NCBI GenBank assembly: GCA_039028795.1
Contig: JBCCHJ010000010.1
Span: 1-64,000 of the forward strand
Reading direction: 5' to 3'
Source: Thermohalobaculum sp039028795
Lineage (GTDB): Bacteria; Pseudomonadota; Alphaproteobacteria; Rhodobacterales; Rhodobacteraceae
DNA: 64,000 nucleotides
In this document: in pieces, positions 34,739-43,228 of the stretch
Position numbering within the stretch: position 1 is the stretch's first letter
Layout of the letters: every line of letters starts with the position of its first letter
Translations under genes and position numbers: made by a program
Notes under the pieces: model-generated
Databases searched by the model: none
Seen by the model: only the letters and a program-made list of their open reading frames with translations
Told to the model about the DNA's origin: nothing

Positions 34739-35725
34739 CTACTCTTTGGCCTTGCGCTGACGTTCTATCTCTCGCCATTTGGCAACATTTTTCTGGTGCT
34801 CGGGCAGAGTCCTGGCGAACGCATGACCCCCGGTCCCATCCGCAACAAAGAACAAATAGTCCGTCGTATCTGGATTCGCGACTGCGCGGATCGAATCGCG
34901 CCCGGGATTCGCAATGGGCGTGGGCGGCAGTCCTTCTATGACATAAGTGTTGTAGGGCGTCTTCGCGTTCAGCTCTGACCTCCGCAACCCGCGGCCCAGA
35001 GGCCTTTGTCCCAATGTGATGCCATAGATCACGGTCGGGTCGGTCTGCAGTTTCATGCCCCGGCGCAACCGGTTGATGAAAACCGAGGCAACTTTTTTGT
35101 GCTCGTTCGGCCTGGTTTCTTTCTCGACGATAGAGGCAAGGATCAGCAACTCTTCCTTACTCCTCAGCGGCAGATTCGGATCACGGTCCGCCCAAGCCGC
35201 ATCCAATTCTGTCTCCATCTTTTCCTGCATTCGGCGGATCAGCGTTGCTCGGTCATCACCGGTTTGAAAATCCCAGCTATCGGGAAACAACGATCCTTCC
35301 AGCGGTATATCTGTGACGTCTCCGGATAGGCGTTCTTCTGCCATCAGACGCTCGACAGCCATGGATACCGTCATGCCTTCCGGCACCGTCACGCGATATC
35401 TGATATTCCCGCCTTTCGACAGCAGGTCCAGGATCTGATCGATCGATGCGCCCGCGGGAATTTCGTATTCACCGTATTTCAGTTCATCTGCCTTGCCTGA
35501 ATATCTGGCCGCCAGCCGAAACAATATTGGTTGTCCGATAGCACCGGACTCGCTCAGCTTTTCAGCGACCGCATCGAGCCGGGCACCTCTTTCGACGGTG
35601 ACACGAACGGGTTCGGACGATGGGCCGTCGGCAGTGAGTTGATGCCGCGCAACACCAAGACCTGCTAGAAAAACCAGACCGCAAACAATCATAATCGTCA
35701 GAGCGTTCGCAGCAATGTTCCGCAT
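34739..35725 (-). CDS. mltG: Endolytic transglycosylase MltG
   Basis: 328 residues, YceG/MltG family, ending glycan strands at the inner membrane. One N-terminal membrane segment (ALTIMIVCGLVFLAGLGV) leads to a LysM-like region and the catalytic domain. The catalytic Glu is in ASIVEKET, and LQTDPTVIYG, LNAKTPYNTY and GLPPTPIANPG are family signatures. It lies 23 bp after fabF, the common alphaproteobacterial order. Confidence 0.95.
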   Translation of the reverse strand: MRNIAANALTIMIVCGLVFLAGLGVARHQLTADGPSSEPVRVTVERGARLDAVAEKLSESGAIGQPILFRLAARYSGKADELKYGEYEIPAGASIDQILDLLSKGGNIRYRVTVPEGMTVSMAVERLMAEERLSGDVTDIPLEGSLFPDSWDFQTGDDRATLIRRMQEKMETELDAAWADRDPNLPLRSKEELLILASIVEKETRPNEHKKVASVFINRLRRGMKLQTDPTVIYGITLGQRPLGRGLRRSELNAKTPYNTYVIEGLPPTPIANPGRDSIRAVANPDTTDYLFFVADGTGGHAFARTLPEHQKNVAKWREIERQRKAKE

Positions 35726-35748
35726 AGCGTCTGCCCCTGTTGTTTCAG

Positions 35749-37017
35749 CTAGTGCTCTGGTGCGGCCCCGAAGATGATCGACGCGTTCGTGCCACCAAAG
35801 CCAAAGCTGTTGGACAATGCCACCTTAATCTCGCGCTCCCGTTTTACCAACGGCGCCAAATCGATCGAGGTTTCGACCGAAGGCTCTTCCAGGTTCAAAG
35901 TTGGCGGGGCAACCTGATCGCGGATCGCAAGAATTGAGAATATCGCCTCGATTGCCCCGGCCGCACCCAGCAGGTGCCCAGTTGAAGATTTGGTCGAGCT
36001 CATCGTGACACCGGATGCTTTGCCGTCCAGAAGTTTCTCGACAGCGCGCAATTCGATCTCATCGCCGACCGGCGTAGAAGTTCCGTGGGCGTTCACATAA
36101 TCCAGCGCATTCGCATCAAGTCCTGCGCTGCGCAATGCCGCCGACATAGACCGGTATCCGCCGTCGCCATCCGGCGCAGGAGAGGTTATGTGATAGGCAT
36201 CGCCAGACAGACCATAGCCCAGCCATTCAGCGTAAATCTTCGCACCGCGTGCACGGGCATGATCCAGCTCTTCCAGAACAACGATACCTGCGCCTTCGCC
36301 CATCACGAAGCCATCGCGGTCCTTGTCATAAGGTCGCGAAGCTTTCTCGGGCGTGTCATTAAACCCGGTAGAGAGCGCCTTGCACGCCGCAAATCCAGCC
36401 AGGGAAATCTCGCAAACCGGGCTCTCCGCTCCACCTGCCAACATCACATCAGCATCGCCCAACGCAATCATGCGCGCGGCATCCCCGACGGCATGTGCTC
36501 CGGAAGAGCACGCCGTCACAACCGCGTGATTGGGTCCGCGGAACCCATATTTGATCGAGACCTGGCCAGAGCAGAGATTGATCAAAGCGCCAGGAATAAA
36601 GAACGGTGACACCCGTCTGTGACCCCGTTCTTTCAACGTGACTGCAGTATCTGCAATCGTTTCGATCCCACCGATTCCCGAGCCGATCAAAACGCCGGTG
36701 CGGTTCTGTTCTTCGTGGTCATCCGGACGCCAGTTCGCATCACTCACGGCCTGTTCAGCCGCCGTCAGCGCATAGGTGATGAACCGATCGATTTTGCGTT
36801 GGTCTTTTGCCGAAACCCAATCTTCAGCGTTGTAGGACCCGTTCGATCCGTCGCCTCTGGGAATTTCACAGGCAATACGAGCGGGCAGATGATCGGCTTC
36901 GAACAAAGTGACCGGTCCGGCGCCGGATTCGCCCGCGATCACGCGCTGCCAGCTTTCCTCGACCCCGCAGGCCAGAGGTGAAACCAATCCAAGCCCAGTC
37001 ACAACAACGCGGCGCAT
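35749..37017 (-). CDS. fabF: 3-oxoacyl-ACP synthase II
   Basis: Elongating condensing enzyme of fatty acid synthesis, 422 residues. The catalytic triad is complete: Cys in VTACSSGAHA, His in NAHGTSTPVGD and His in STGHLLGAAG. RRVVVTGLGLVSPL opens the protein and NSFGFGGTNAS closes it. It is separated from acpP by 134 bp containing an acpP terminator, and it precedes mltG. Confidence 0.97.
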   Translation of the reverse strand: MRRVVVTGLGLVSPLACGVEESWQRVIAGESGAGPVTLFEADHLPARIACEIPRGDGSNGSYNAEDWVSAKDQRKIDRFITYALTAAEQAVSDANWRPDDHEEQNRTGVLIGSGIGGIETIADTAVTLKERGHRRVSPFFIPGALINLCSGQVSIKYGFRGPNHAVVTACSSGAHAVGDAARMIALGDADVMLAGGAESPVCEISLAGFAACKALSTGFNDTPEKASRPYDKDRDGFVMGEGAGIVVLEELDHARARGAKIYAEWLGYGLSGDAYHITSPAPDGDGGYRSMSAALRSAGLDANALDYVNAHGTSTPVGDEIELRAVEKLLDGKASGVTMSSTKSSTGHLLGAAGAIEAIFSILAIRDQVAPPTLNLEEPSVETSIDLAPLVKREREIKVALSNSFGFGGTNASIIFGAAPEH

Positions 37018-37080
37018 TTATTATCCTCGGTCGGTCTATCGCTTTAAAGGCTGGTTATAACGGGAAAAAATTAGCGCTAT

Positions 37081-37122
37081 CAAACGAAAACGCGGCGTCC
37101 TGGGATCTGCCCTGACGCCGCG
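37081..37122 (-). terminator. Terminator after acpP
   Basis: A 9-bp stem CGCGGCGTC/GACGCCGCG (37122-37114 with 37099-37091 on the minus strand) has a 14-base loop and is followed by TTTTCGTTTG. It sits about 30 bp after the acpP stop and would give acpP its own short, abundant mRNA while allowing some read-through to fabF. Confidence 0.7.
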
Positions 37123-37151
37123 CACTGTAAACTTAAGGGTTCTATCAGGAC

Positions 37152-37388
37152 TTAGGCGTCCGATTCCGAGATAAACTTCACCGCATCCCCAAAGGTTTGA
37201 ATCGTTTCTGCGGCATCGTCCGGAATTTCAATGCCGAATTCCTCTTCAAAGGCCATAACCAATTCTACGGTGTCCAAACTGTCCGCACCCAGATCATCAA
37301 TGAAAGATGCGCTATCCGTCACCTTTTCTGCGTCAACGCCAAGGTGCTCGACCACGATTTTTTTGACCCGATCAGCGATCTCGCTCAT
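37152..37388 (-). CDS. acpP: Acyl carrier protein
   Basis: 78 residues, acidic, with the phosphopantetheine Ser in GADSLDTVE. It starts SEIADRVKKIVVEHLGV and ends with TIQTFGDAVKFI. It carries acyl chains for FabD, FabG and FabF encoded around it. Codon use and position agree with a core gene. Confidence 0.97.
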   Translation of the reverse strand: MSEIADRVKKIVVEHLGVDAEKVTDSASFIDDLGADSLDTVELVMAFEEEFGIEIPDDAAETIQTFGDAVKFISESDA

Positions 37389-37567
37389 GCCTATACCTCT
37401 TTTTCTGCGGCGACGTCACCGCTAGGATTCCGTTCACCCGGCTGGGCTGAATGGGCGTGCACATAGGCACATCAGCCGCTCAGGGCAAGTCCGCGCACCC
37501 CCTATCAACAACTTCCACAAAACGCAAACTGAGATTTTTAGGCAATCACGCAGCGTCCAGGCGGGGT

Positions 37568-37963
37568 TTAGCGGCTTCTTCTGCTATAGAACTCTTCAGA
37601 ATTCATCTCGACAATAGCTCGCTGTTTTTCATGCCGTTGACTCGGTTTTTCGGGATCTTCGTGGCGATGTCGACCATCTCCGCGCACAGCATTTAAACAC
37701 CAGCGCCCACATGCCTTGAAGGGCCAGAACAAAATGGACAGCAGCGCAAAGAACGCCATGCCCAGAAGGAAGCCATCTGCTTGGTCGATCAGCACCAGAT
37801 TGACCATGTTGCGCACGTAGCCCCATAGGCCCTCATCGGCCAAAACAAAGCTGGTAACCCAATCGGAGAAATCGAAGAAGGCTGCGTAGGATCCTTTCGG
37901 ATCTTCAACCCGCCATCCATAGAGACCCAGCGCCGCTGCGCCAGTTGCAATCCGCGCCCACAT
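37568..37963 (-). CDS. Small membrane protein of unknown function
   Basis: 131 residues. The ATG at 37963 has AGGGAGG upstream. It has a first hydrophobic segment (IATGAAALGLYGW), a second at about 60-90 (FLLGMAFFALLSILFWPF), and a charged C-terminal tail rich in Arg, His and Glu. No family recognised. It lies between fabG and acpP, on the same strand as both, and may be co-transcribed. Confidence 0.65.
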   Translation of the reverse strand: MWARIATGAAALGLYGWRVEDPKGSYAAFFDFSDWVTSFVLADEGLWGYVRNMVNLVLIDQADGFLLGMAFFALLSILFWPFKACGRWCLNAVRGDGRHRHEDPEKPSQRHEKQRAIVEMNSEEFYSRRSR

Positions 37964-38035
37964 AACCACCTCCCTTGATTGCGAGGTTAGCCATCATGAC
38001 CATTTTCTGGACATGAACGCAAATTGCGCGCGGTA

Positions 38036-38773
38036 TCAGATCATTGCCATGCCGCCGTTCACATGGATCGTTTGTCCGGTGACATAAGCCGCCTCGGGCG
38101 AGGCCAGGAACAACGTCGCTGCGGCGATTTCCTCTGAAGTGCCCATTCGGCCCGCAGGAATCACACCCAGGATCTTCTCTTTTTGCTCATCATTCAGCTT
38201 ATCGGTCATCGCTGTTTCGATGAATCCAGGCGCGACGCAATTGACCGTAACCCCACGCGAGGCGACCTCGGATGCCAGCGATTTCGACATTCCGATCATT
38301 CCGGCCTTGGCCGCAGCATAGTTGCCCTGGCCCGGATTGCCGGTAACGCCGACGACCGAGGTGATCCCGATGATCCGCCCCCAGCGCGCCTTCATCATGC
38401 CGCGCAGAACCGCCTTGGATAAACGGAAGGCTGCGGTCAGGTTCACCGACAGGACCTGATCCCATTCTTCCTCGCTCATGCGCATGAACAAGTTATCGCG
38501 CGTGATCCCAGCGTTGTTGACCAGAATATCGATCCCTCCCATTGCATCAACCGCGGCCTTCGGCAAAGCCTCCACGGCACCGGCGTCGCCCAGATTTGCC
38601 GGTGTCACATGAGCCCTCTCACCAAGTTCCTCTGCAAGTGCATTCAGTGGATCAACCCGCGTGCCGTGCAGGGCAACAGTCGCGCCAGACGCGTGCAATG
38701 ATCGGGCGATGGCGGCACCAATACCGCCCGAGGCGCCGGTCACCAGGGCCCGTTTTTCAGTCAAATCGAACAT
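38036..38773 (-). CDS. fabG: 3-oxoacyl-ACP reductase
   Basis: NADPH-dependent SDR, 245 residues. The cofactor motif is TGASGGIG at about 13-20, the catalytic Ser is in ITSVVGVTG, and YAAAKAG gives Tyr-x3-Lys. VNNAGITRDNL and the end TGQTIHVNGGMAMI are FabG signatures. It is 119 bp downstream of fabD in a fabD-fabG order. Confidence 0.97.
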   Translation of the reverse strand: MFDLTEKRALVTGASGGIGAAIARSLHASGATVALHGTRVDPLNALAEELGERAHVTPANLGDAGAVEALPKAAVDAMGGIDILVNNAGITRDNLFMRMSEEEWDQVLSVNLTAAFRLSKAVLRGMMKARWGRIIGITSVVGVTGNPGQGNYAAAKAGMIGMSKSLASEVASRGVTVNCVAPGFIETAMTDKLNDEQKEKILGVIPAGRMGTSEEIAAATLFLASPEAAYVTGQTIHVNGGMAMI

Positions 38774-38892
38774 CTCAGTTTCTCCCTCTCTGGGCGCTGA
38801 TCTCAGGGCCGCTGTGCGCCGGCGGATGGGCCTTTATGATGGGCAAGCCAGCGCAGCCTCTCAAGGGATCGCGCAGTGGCCCGGCCTTAAGC

Positions 38893-39831
38893 CTATCCCG
38901 CCACAGCCTCTGCCAGCTTCTTCACATCCTCTGGCCCATTCACCGCTACGGCGGCCAAGGACCGATCGACACGGCGCGCCATGCCGGACAGTGCTTTGCC
39001 TGCACCGATCTCGCAAAGCTCTGTCACGCCCTGAGCCGCCATCCAGCCGACACTTTCGCGCCAGCGCACTGTGCCGGTGACCTGCTGTATCAACAATTCC
39101 CGGATCTCATCTGGGTTCGAAACTGCCTCGGCGCTCACATTGGCCACCAGGGGCACGGCAGGCGCAGCAATCTCAGCCTCAGCCAGGGCCGCGGCCATAC
39201 GGTCCGCCGCAGGCTGCATCAGAGCACAGTGGAAAGGCGCAGATACCGGCAGCAGCAGCGCGCGCTTGGCACCCTTTTCCTTAGCAAATTCGACAGCCCG
39301 TTCCACCGCCGATTTGTGGCCCGAAACGACCACCTGACCAGGATCATTGTCGTTTGCGGCTTGGCACACCTCGCCCTGGGCTGCTTCCTGTGCGACCTCG
39401 GCTGCTGCCGCGAAATCCAAGCCCAGCAAAGCTGCCATGGCGCCTGTACCGACCGGCGTCGCCTCTTGCATCGCCTGCCCGCGTAGGCGCAGCAGGCGGG
39501 CAGTGTCTGCAACCGACAAGGCCCCAGCCGCCGCCAGCGCAGAATATTCGCCCAAAGAATGACCAGCGACGAACGCCGCAGCCGTTACCGGCACGCCTTC
39601 TGCCTCCAATGCACGCATGGCCGCCAATGAAGTCGCCATCAGGGCCGGTTGCGCATTCGCCGTCAAAGTCAGGTCGTCCTGGTCTCCGTCCCAGATCAGC
39701 GCGGACAGCTTTTCGCCCAGCGCATCGTCGACTTCCTGGAAAATCGCGGCGGCGGCGGGATAGGCGTCCGCCAAATCCTTGCCCATTCCGATGGCCTGAG
39801 CGCCCTGGCCTGGAAAGGTAAATGCGCGCAT
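38893..39831 (-). CDS. fabD: Malonyl-CoA:ACP transacylase
   Basis: 312 residues, loads malonate onto AcpP. The motifs are PGQGAQAIGMG near the start, GHSLGEYSAL with the catalytic Ser, and SAPFHCALMQPA with the active His. It shares a 135-bp divergent promoter region with dapB. Confidence 0.97.
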   Translation of the reverse strand: MRAFTFPGQGAQAIGMGKDLADAYPAAAAIFQEVDDALGEKLSALIWDGDQDDLTLTANAQPALMATSLAAMRALEAEGVPVTAAAFVAGHSLGEYSALAAAGALSVADTARLLRLRGQAMQEATPVGTGAMAALLGLDFAAAAEVAQEAAQGEVCQAANDNDPGQVVVSGHKSAVERAVEFAKEKGAKRALLLPVSAPFHCALMQPAADRMAAALAEAEIAAPAVPLVANVSAEAVSNPDEIRELLIQQVTGTVRWRESVGWMAAQGVTELCEIGAGKALSGMARRVDRSLAAVAVNGPEDVKKLAEAVAG

Positions 39832-39966
39832 CTGGGGTCCTCCGTCTGGTGTTTCGGCGCTGATGGCCCGGCGGCGCGCAAAATGTCAAGCACGGGCACC
39901 GCAGAATACTTGGCCTCTGACCAATCACCCTATATCAAGGGGTGAGACTTCCAAGGGGGACAATAT

Positions 39967-40782
39967 ATGACCGATCCTGTCGCCATAGGCGTGGTTGGTT
40001 CATCTGGCCGAATGGGCCAGATGCTGATCCGCGCCGTGGATGAACGGGATGATTGTGTGCTCAGCGGCGTTACGGAAAGATCGGGGCACGACTGGATTGG
40101 TCAGGATATCGGCACAGCCATGGGCGGCACCGCCCGCGGGATCACCGTGACCGACGATCCGCTGGAGGTTTTCGCGAAATCCCGCGCGATTCTCGACTTC
40201 ACCTTGCCTGATGCGACGGTCGAGCATGCCGATCTGGCAGCTCAGGCGCGTCTGACCCACGTCATCGGTACCACAGGGTTCGAAGACCACCATCTGGAAC
40301 GGTTTTCCCACGCTGCACACCACGCCGTTCTGGTCCGCGCCGGGAACATGTCATTGGGTGTCAATCTTCTAACGGTTCTGACCAAGCAGGTCGCCGCTGC
40401 CCTAGACGCCGATTTCGATATAGAAGTCGTCGAAGCCCATCATCACCACAAGGTCGATGCGCCCTCGGGCACTGCCCTGATGCTGGGCGAGGCGGCCGCC
40501 GACGGCCGCGGGGTTGAGTTAGCCGATGCTTCGGATCGTGGCCGCGACGGCATCACTGGAGCACGTAAACGCGGAGATATCGGGTTCGCGGCACTGCGCG
40601 GCGGCGACGTTGTCGGCGAACATGACGTCATCTTCGCAGGACAAGGCGAACGCTTGATCCTTCGCCATATCGCGACCGACCGGATGCTGTTCGCCCGCGG
40701 TGCGATCAAAGCAGCACTGTGGGGCCAGGACCAAAAGCCCGGTGAATACTCGATGCTGGATGTGCTAGGATTAGGATCATGA
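39967..40782 (+). CDS. dapB: 4-hydroxy-tetrahydrodipicolinate reductase
   Basis: Lysine/diaminopimelate pathway reductase, 271 residues. The nucleotide motif is GVVGSSGRMG, the active-site motif is EAHHHHKVDAPSGTA (His and Lys), and GTTGF matches the cofactor loop. AAGGGGGAC precedes the ATG. It overlaps the next gene by four bases (ATGA). Confidence 0.97.
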   Translation: MTDPVAIGVVGSSGRMGQMLIRAVDERDDCVLSGVTERSGHDWIGQDIGTAMGGTARGITVTDDPLEVFAKSRAILDFTLPDATVEHADLAAQARLTHVIGTTGFEDHHLERFSHAAHHAVLVRAGNMSLGVNLLTVLTKQVAAALDADFDIEVVEAHHHHKVDAPSGTALMLGEAAADGRGVELADASDRGRDGITGARKRGDIGFAALRGGDVVGEHDVIFAGQGERLILRHIATDRMLFARGAIKAALWGQDQKPGEYSMLDVLGLGS

Positions 40783-41225
40783 GCGGGCTCAATCTGATCA
40801 AGCTCTGCGTCGGGGCGGAGTCGGTCGAAGATCACAAGGCCTGGATCGCACATCGGATGGAACAGCGCCGTGCCTCGGGTGAAGACCCAAGACCACGACA
40901 CACGACCCGGATGAGGCCCAAACGGGCAGACGAATTGCTGGACGGTGGCTCGCTGTACTGGGTAACAAAGGGCTATGTCACGCACCGCCAATTGATCGAG
41001 AACTTGCAGGAAACGACTGGCGATGACGGCATCCGGCGCTGCAATATCATCTTGAAGCCAGAGGTCATCCTGGTCCAGACCCGGTTCAAACGGCCGTTCC
41101 AGGGATGGCGTTATCTAACGGCCGAGGATGCACCGCCTGATCTTAAGAACCAGGGCCGAAAAGCCATCAACCTGCCCCCACACCTGGCGACGGAACTCGA
41201 CTCCATTGGGGTCGTCGCAGTGTAA
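40779..41225 (+). CDS. DUF1489 family protein
   Basis: 148 residues of unknown function, conserved in alphaproteobacteria. NLIKLCVGAESVEDH at the start, LYWVTKGYV, PEVILVQTRFKRPFQGWRYL in the middle and the end LPPHLATELDSIGV are family hallmarks. The ATGA overlap with dapB indicates translational coupling, though no role in lysine synthesis is known to me. Confidence 0.85.
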   Translation: MSGLNLIKLCVGAESVEDHKAWIAHRMEQRRASGEDPRPRHTTRMRPKRADELLDGGSLYWVTKGYVTHRQLIENLQETTGDDGIRRCNIILKPEVILVQTRFKRPFQGWRYLTAEDAPPDLKNQGRKAINLPPHLATELDSIGVVAV

Positions 41226-41284
41226 AATTTTCTTCGAGGAGGCGTTTTCATTAGGCTGAATTTTAGCAACCCGGAATTGTATCG

Positions 41285-42088
41285 ATGCTCAAGCGAAAAT
41301 TACGACTGATCTGTTTTCTGGTTTGGCCGCTGCCCGTACATGCACACGAAGGCCATGCGATGTGTGCAGGAAGCTCGCACGAGCAAACCATCAAGCAATG
41401 CACAGCCGTCCTTGGGTCTAAAAGCAGCACCCGGCACAATCGATTGCACGCACTTCTGGACCGAGGCGGCGCCTACACTCGCTTGGAGAATTTCGATGCT
41501 GCCGTTCGCGACTACACAGCACTGATCGAAATTGTACCGGGCACCAGCGCAGCCCATAGCCTCAGAGCCCATGCGCTTTTCACTGCGAAACGGTTTGATG
41601 AGGCGATCGAAGATCTGAGTTTTGTATTAGGAGAAGAACCGGAAAACACATTGTATCTTCGGATGCGCGCCCAAGCCTATGGATCTACAGATCGGCACGA
41701 AGATGCTCTACGAGACTGGACACGCTCTATCGAACTTGCACCGGAAAATGATTGGGCTGTTCTACAAAGGGGCTTCACGTATATCGCTCTTGGGAACTTC
41801 AAAGCCGCTTTCACTGATGCAGATGAGTATAGCCGACGCGCCCCAAATGATCCGTTTGGCCATATCTTGCGCGGTGCAGTGCACGCAGGGCTTGAGGATT
41901 TTGATCTAGCGATGGCTTCTTTGGATCAAGCGGCAGAACTGGGCGGGAGTGATTTCGTTAGAAACCTGCAAACACATTTGCAGGAACGCGGTGATTATGA
42001 AGGACCGATCGATGGCATTTACAACGATCTGACGCGCAGTTCATTGCGAATGTGTTTGAAAGTCCCGGAGTGCAGAAGACCAATCTAA
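41285..42088 (+). CDS. Exported TPR protein
   Basis: 267 residues. A signal peptide (LRLICFLVWPLPVHA) is followed by five or six TPR-like helical hairpins (LLDRGGAYTRLENFDAAVRDY, ALFTAKRFDEAIEDL). The last 45 residues (LQERGDYEGPIDGIYNDLTR) resemble a short peptidoglycan-binding motif (PG_binding_1-like). Two Cys in the mature N-terminus may pair. It probably acts as a scaffold in the periplasm; the partner is unknown. Confidence 0.75.
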   Translation: MLKRKLRLICFLVWPLPVHAHEGHAMCAGSSHEQTIKQCTAVLGSKSSTRHNRLHALLDRGGAYTRLENFDAAVRDYTALIEIVPGTSAAHSLRAHALFTAKRFDEAIEDLSFVLGEEPENTLYLRMRAQAYGSTDRHEDALRDWTRSIELAPENDWAVLQRGFTYIALGNFKAAFTDADEYSRRAPNDPFGHILRGAVHAGLEDFDLAMASLDQAAELGGSDFVRNLQTHLQERGDYEGPIDGIYNDLTRSSLRMCLKVPECRRPI

Positions 42089-42120
42089 CCCACTGAAGAA
42101 GATCTTGGCGATCTGCTCCG

Positions 42121-42180
42121 CATCTTCACCTTGCCAAAAATACCTCGGGAGCGAGAGGGCAGAGCCCTCGCACCCGATAC
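42121..42180. repeat. REP-like intergenic palindrome
   Basis: Between the convergent TPR and MBL genes, a stem GAGGGC/GCCCTC with loop AGA (42155-42169) lies next to TTGCCAAAAATACCTCGGGAG. Read on the minus strand the hairpin is followed by GAGGTATTTTTGGCAAG, a motif I recall from many Rhodobacteraceae intergenic repeats. It may act as a terminator for either gene. Confidence 0.5.
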
Positions 42181-42183
42181 CAC

Positions 42184-43146
42184 CTACAGATTCAGCTGGT
42201 AGCTGGCTGGTACATACCGGAAGCCATCGCCCATGGTCTCGACAAATCCGACCGCCGGTGGCGGCATGTGATAGCCGACAAACGGAATCTTATCGGCGGC
42301 AATCATACCCAACATCTTCTTTCGCGCAGCGACTGCGCCTTCTTTATCCATATCGAACTTCACGTGCCAGTCCGGGCGCTGCATCGAAACTACATAGTGG
42401 TTGCAGACATCGCCCAGCACGATCAGCCGTTTGCCTTCGCTTTCGATGTGATACGAGGTGTGGCCAGGGGTGTGGCCTGAGCTGTCCACTGCCTCGACGC
42501 CGGAGACAATGGACTCGCCCGGATTGATCATCTGCGCCTTGTCCACATTCGGCGCGACATTCGCCTGGTAGAGCTTGCCGATCCGGCTTTCGGCCTTGTC
42601 GGCCGGTGACCAAAAATCGAACTCCGCGGTCGGCAGCCGGTATTCGGCATTCGGGTAGAGCGGCTTTCCATCGACCATCATCCCGCCGATGTGATCGGGG
42701 TGGAAATGGGTGATCGCCACAACGTCGACGGCCTCTGGCGGGATGCCTGCCGCCGTCATGCGGGCGCTCAGTTTACCGGTGTTCGGTCGTGCACCGTGCG
42801 CGTTGCCGGTATCGAACAGAATGATCTTTTCGCCAGTGTTGACCACGGTTTGAGTGAATGGGATCTCCATTCGTGTCGGCGGCAGCAGGTTCGCCGTCGC
42901 CAGAGCCTGGACATCCTCGGCGGTGGTGTTTTCACCAAAAATCGGATGAGGCCCGTCAAGTTGAAAGGTGCCGTCCAAAATGCTGGTGACCTCGAACTTG
43001 CCCAGCTTGAACCGATAGGTATGCGGCAGAAGCGGGCCTTGAAGATCTGCGGCGGCTTGTACCAATCCGGGTGCGCCTGCAGCCAATGTTGCGGCGCCGG
43101 TTGCCAGAATGGCCTGTCTTCGGGTCAGGGAAATATCATCGGTCAT
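42184..43146 (-). CDS. Tat-exported MBL-fold hydrolase
   Basis: 320 residues. The N-terminus has a twin-arginine signal (LTRRQAILATGAATLAAGAPG). The metal site has THFHPDHIGG, then SSGHTPGHTSYH and a late GYHMPPP. The family (AttM/AiiB-like MBL proteins with a Tat signal) includes lactonases, but the substrate cannot be told. The ATG at 43146 has GGAGG upstream. Confidence 0.85.
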   Translation of the reverse strand: MTDDISLTRRQAILATGAATLAAGAPGLVQAAADLQGPLLPHTYRFKLGKFEVTSILDGTFQLDGPHPIFGENTTAEDVQALATANLLPPTRMEIPFTQTVVNTGEKIILFDTGNAHGARPNTGKLSARMTAAGIPPEAVDVVAITHFHPDHIGGMMVDGKPLYPNAEYRLPTAEFDFWSPADKAESRIGKLYQANVAPNVDKAQMINPGESIVSGVEAVDSSGHTPGHTSYHIESEGKRLIVLGDVCNHYVVSMQRPDWHVKFDMDKEGAVAARKKMLGMIAADKIPFVGYHMPPPAVGFVETMGDGFRYVPASYQLNL

Positions 43147-43228
43147 GGTGGTTTCCTCCTCGGGATACATCTCGCACTAGAATGATGCATCCCTGGGGAA
43201 TGACCACACCTATTACGTGCAAATCAAT